A stretch of 64,000 nt of DNA. Origin: Chitinophaga ginsengisegetis (GTDB lineage: Bacteria; Bacteroidota; Bacteroidia; Chitinophagales; Chitinophagaceae). The notes under the pieces are model-generated. The model searched no databases, was not told where the DNA came from, and saw only the letters and a list, made by a program, of their open reading frames with translations. This document shows, piece after piece, positions 62,365 to 64,000 of this stretch. Positions within the stretch are counted from its first letter, which is position 1; each line of letters starts with the position of its first letter. The position numbers and the translations under genes are program-made. The stretch spans positions 1,550,001 to 1,614,000 of the forward strand of contig NZ_FUZZ01000001.1 of assembly GCF_900168065.1 (NCBI RefSeq), read 5' to 3'.

Positions 62365-62403
62365 AAGGGGAGATGAAAGCATCAGCAGCTTCCATCTCCC
62401 CTT
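62365..62403 (-). terminator. hairpin after the 401-aa gene
   Basis: AAGGGGAGATGAAAGC and GCTTCCATCTCCCCTT pair at 15 of 16 positions around a 7-nt loop. It begins 19 bp after the stop of the 401-residue gene in the minus direction. A T run is only partial, so termination is probable rather than certain. Confidence 0.65.
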
Positions 62404-62422
62404 CTCCTGAATTATTTAAATG

Positions 62423-63628
62423 CTATTCCTTTACCTTGTTAAGAAAGTACGATAACTTAAACAACAACTCATCCTGTAAACCTGCGCGCAGTTTGGCTTC
62501 CTCGTCGGTAATACCTAAACGGCGAAGGCGTTGGTAATATACATAAGAGCCGCCGATCAGTTCCAGGCATTCCTGTATTTTACGTTTTACTTCTGCTTCT
62601 TTGGTTCTTTTTTCAAATTCTTTTTTTGTAAGAATTTTATCTACAAAGTAGAAGTGATCTTTATCTTCCACCCATTTATTTCCTTCCCTGTGCTGGGGTT
62701 TATATACTTCCAGATAGCAGTTGTCCAGTTTCAACACATCGCCGAATTCAGCGCGTATATCAATTACCGTTGGTTTCTCCGCAGCTGGATTAGCCAGGCG
62801 TTTTTTAATATGATTGCTGATTTCAACACCCAGTTCATCGCTGCTCATCAGGATCTGGTTTAGCTCTGAAAATTCCAGGCTGATAGTGATGCGGGCGTAT
62901 CCCCTGCCGCTTTTTATTTTACCAAACAGGCTGGGAGTGGTTTGTTCATCAAAGATGATATCTTCCACCTGTACTTTGGTAATGGTTTTATAGTTGGGTG
63001 TATAACCATCTTCCAGTGGTGTAGCACGTTTATTCACCAGCCTGGACGGTTCCTGGCGGCGGGTAAACTGAATGAACTCGTCGATAAAGCGCAGTTCATG
63101 TTTCTTCAGTTTGGTGTACAGTTCGTGGGTGGTATGGTTATGTATTTTACTGAGCAGCATCAGGTCGTTCCAGCTGTCGAAATGCTGCATTTTCTTCAAT
63201 TCGTCGAGGATATCCCCGGCGGCCATATTGCGGCGGTAAAAAAGCTCTCCAATGAGGAATAGGGCATATTCCTGTGCGGGGTATCCCAGCTCGGGCAACA
63301 CATCGTAAGCACTGCGTTTTTGTTCGCGGGCGCTTTCAAGCAGGTCAATGTCGGACATAACAGGCGCCAATAGATACTTACGTGCGGCCGTGCGTAATTT
63401 TTTACTTACATAGTCCAGCAACTGGTCACTCACATGGCCATGATGCACGAAATCATGCAGTATCTGCACAAAGCGCCGGGATGTAGGCAATCCAAATTGT
63501 GAAAGAATATCGTTTTCCATGTCCAGCACGTCCTCAAAACCAGGCTCCTCCTTTCCAGGCTTCACCCGTTGGTCCATTTGCTGGTAACGCTGATAGTACT
63601 CCTGCAACTTCAGTTTAAGCTGATCCAT
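62423..63628 (-). CDS. conserved hypothetical protein, 401 aa
   Basis: The protein is cytoplasmic and mostly helical. Residues about 1-60 are charged and probably coiled (LQEYYQRYQQMDQRVKPGKE), 60-210 are helical, and about 210-330 form an alpha/beta segment (KVQVEDIIFDEQTTPSLFGK, then YARITISLEF). The C-terminus is helical again and contains RRLGITDEEAKLRAGLQDEL. No active-site motif is visible. It is long, well-formed and has its own promoter and terminator, so it is a genuine gene of unknown function. Confidence 0.8.
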   Translation of the reverse strand: MDQLKLKLQEYYQRYQQMDQRVKPGKEEPGFEDVLDMENDILSQFGLPTSRRFVQILHDFVHHGHVSDQLLDYVSKKLRTAARKYLLAPVMSDIDLLESAREQKRSAYDVLPELGYPAQEYALFLIGELFYRRNMAAGDILDELKKMQHFDSWNDLMLLSKIHNHTTHELYTKLKKHELRFIDEFIQFTRRQEPSRLVNKRATPLEDGYTPNYKTITKVQVEDIIFDEQTTPSLFGKIKSGRGYARITISLEFSELNQILMSSDELGVEISNHIKKRLANPAAEKPTVIDIRAEFGDVLKLDNCYLEVYKPQHREGNKWVEDKDHFYFVDKILTKKEFEKRTKEAEVKRKIQECLELIGGSYVYYQRLRRLGITDEEAKLRAGLQDELLFKLSYFLNKVKE

Positions 63629-64000
63629 AATGTATATACAATTAAATATTAAATACTTGCTTTTATTTCAGTTAGTAGAAAAAGGGATTTTGTTAAATAT
63701 TTCCTGTCTTGGTTAACTTATCCGGACTAAAGGGCATTAAATCGCCTGAAATCAGGGATTTCTTTGATGCCATAAAATAACATCCTACTGATTATTAATC
63801 ACTTATAAAAATGGGAATGGAATGGGAAAGTGCGCAAAGATACACCTTTTCCGGAAGTTCCAATAGAGGCGCTTGTTAATGTTAGGAGCGGTTCTTTTTA
63901 ACAAATGAAAACGATTTTAATATTGGGTTTCATTTGCAGAATATGATCTATACGTAATCCCTTGAATTTTTTTTATTCAAAGTATTTGGAATTTAAAAAT
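63629..64000. other. A/T-rich intergenic region, upstream of the 401-aa gene
   Basis: This 372-bp stretch has no coding frame. It contains a likely promoter (63835-63863), a short palindromic block near 63739-63761 (CCTGA/TCAGG) and a 9-bp inverted repeat, CAAATGAAA/TTTCATTTG, at 63902-63936. The rest gives no match. Confidence 0.5.
63835..63863 (-). promoter_or_regulatory. promoter upstream of the 401-aa gene
   Basis: On the minus strand TTG (63863-63861), about 18 bp, TATCTTTG (63842-63835) matches the Bacteroidota promoter. The leader to the ATG at 63628 would be about 200 nt, without an open frame. Confidence 0.6.

Noticed and set aside
63902..63936. CAAATGAAA/TTTCATTTG inverted repeat in the terminal gap
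   Set aside because: The arms are only 9 bp of A/T-rich sequence with a 17-bp gap, and the gene to the right is outside the window, so no role could be supported.
1..64000. tRNA, rRNA and CRISPR search by eye
   Set aside because: No cloverleaf with a GTTCRA-type T arm, no rRNA signature and no regularly spaced repeat-spacer pattern was found. The repeats that exist are operators, terminators or the single inverted-repeat element.

Overview
The window looks like a chromosomal segment of a Bacteroidota bacterium of the Chitinophaga type. Supporting signs are FecI/FecR-coupled SusC/SusD proteins, TonB plug proteins, DUF2911, FtsX-type permeases with no ATPase beside them, a GH18 chitinase, promoters of the Bacteroidota form (TTTG, about 19 bp, TAnnTTTG), and little reliance on Shine-Dalgarno sites. 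No rRNA, tRNA, CRISPR array, phage gene or transposase gene was recognised. The only element that looks mobile is a 173-bp inverted-repeat element at 52096-52268.

Region 1 (1-15.8 kb) is rich in small regulator/enzyme modules: the end of a response regulator; a GlxA-like AraC regulator; a TetR-72 aa protein-MFS unit with matching operator-like repeats; two HxlR regulators, each divergent from an oxidoreductase; an AraC regulator; nudK divergent from a DeoR regulator across four TGATC boxes spaced exactly 10 bp; a membrane-anchored alpha/beta hydrolase; a secreted protein whose start region is copied as an inverted repeat; a histidine kinase; an FtsX-type permease; and an SDR enzyme.

Region 2 (15.8-24.5 kb) is one trans-envelope uptake locus on the minus strand: ECF sigma factor, FecR anti-sigma, SusC with STN domain, SusD and a TlpA-like redoxin. 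The gap between fecR and susC carries a plus-strand hairpin with seven T residues and a plausible upstream promoter, which together predict an antisense small RNA of about 98 nt.

Region 3 (24.5-34 kb) holds a cysteine-rich SufR-like regulator divergent from an FMN reductase, a heterodimeric ABC exporter with one degenerate ATP site, a TetR regulator that shares an operator motif with the next MFS-PhzF-serine hydrolase operon, and a secreted protein with two thioredoxin folds.

Region 4 (35-45.3 kb) holds a GH18 chitinase fused to a ThuA domain, divergent from a GH71/GH99-like hydrolase with a structured leader, then an apparent operon of response regulator, histidine kinase, TonB-dependent receptor and LtaS-like membrane sulfatase.

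Region 5 (45.4-64 kb) is mostly core metabolism and conserved genes: hybrid kinase, bioA, DUF2911 protein, two SRPBCC proteins with an ABC-2 permease, sppA, folK, a deoxynucleoside kinase, a BaiN-type flavoprotein, a plug-only TonB protein, aspA, a lipase and two conserved proteins of unknown function. Several convergent gene pairs are separated by near-perfect bidirectional terminators.
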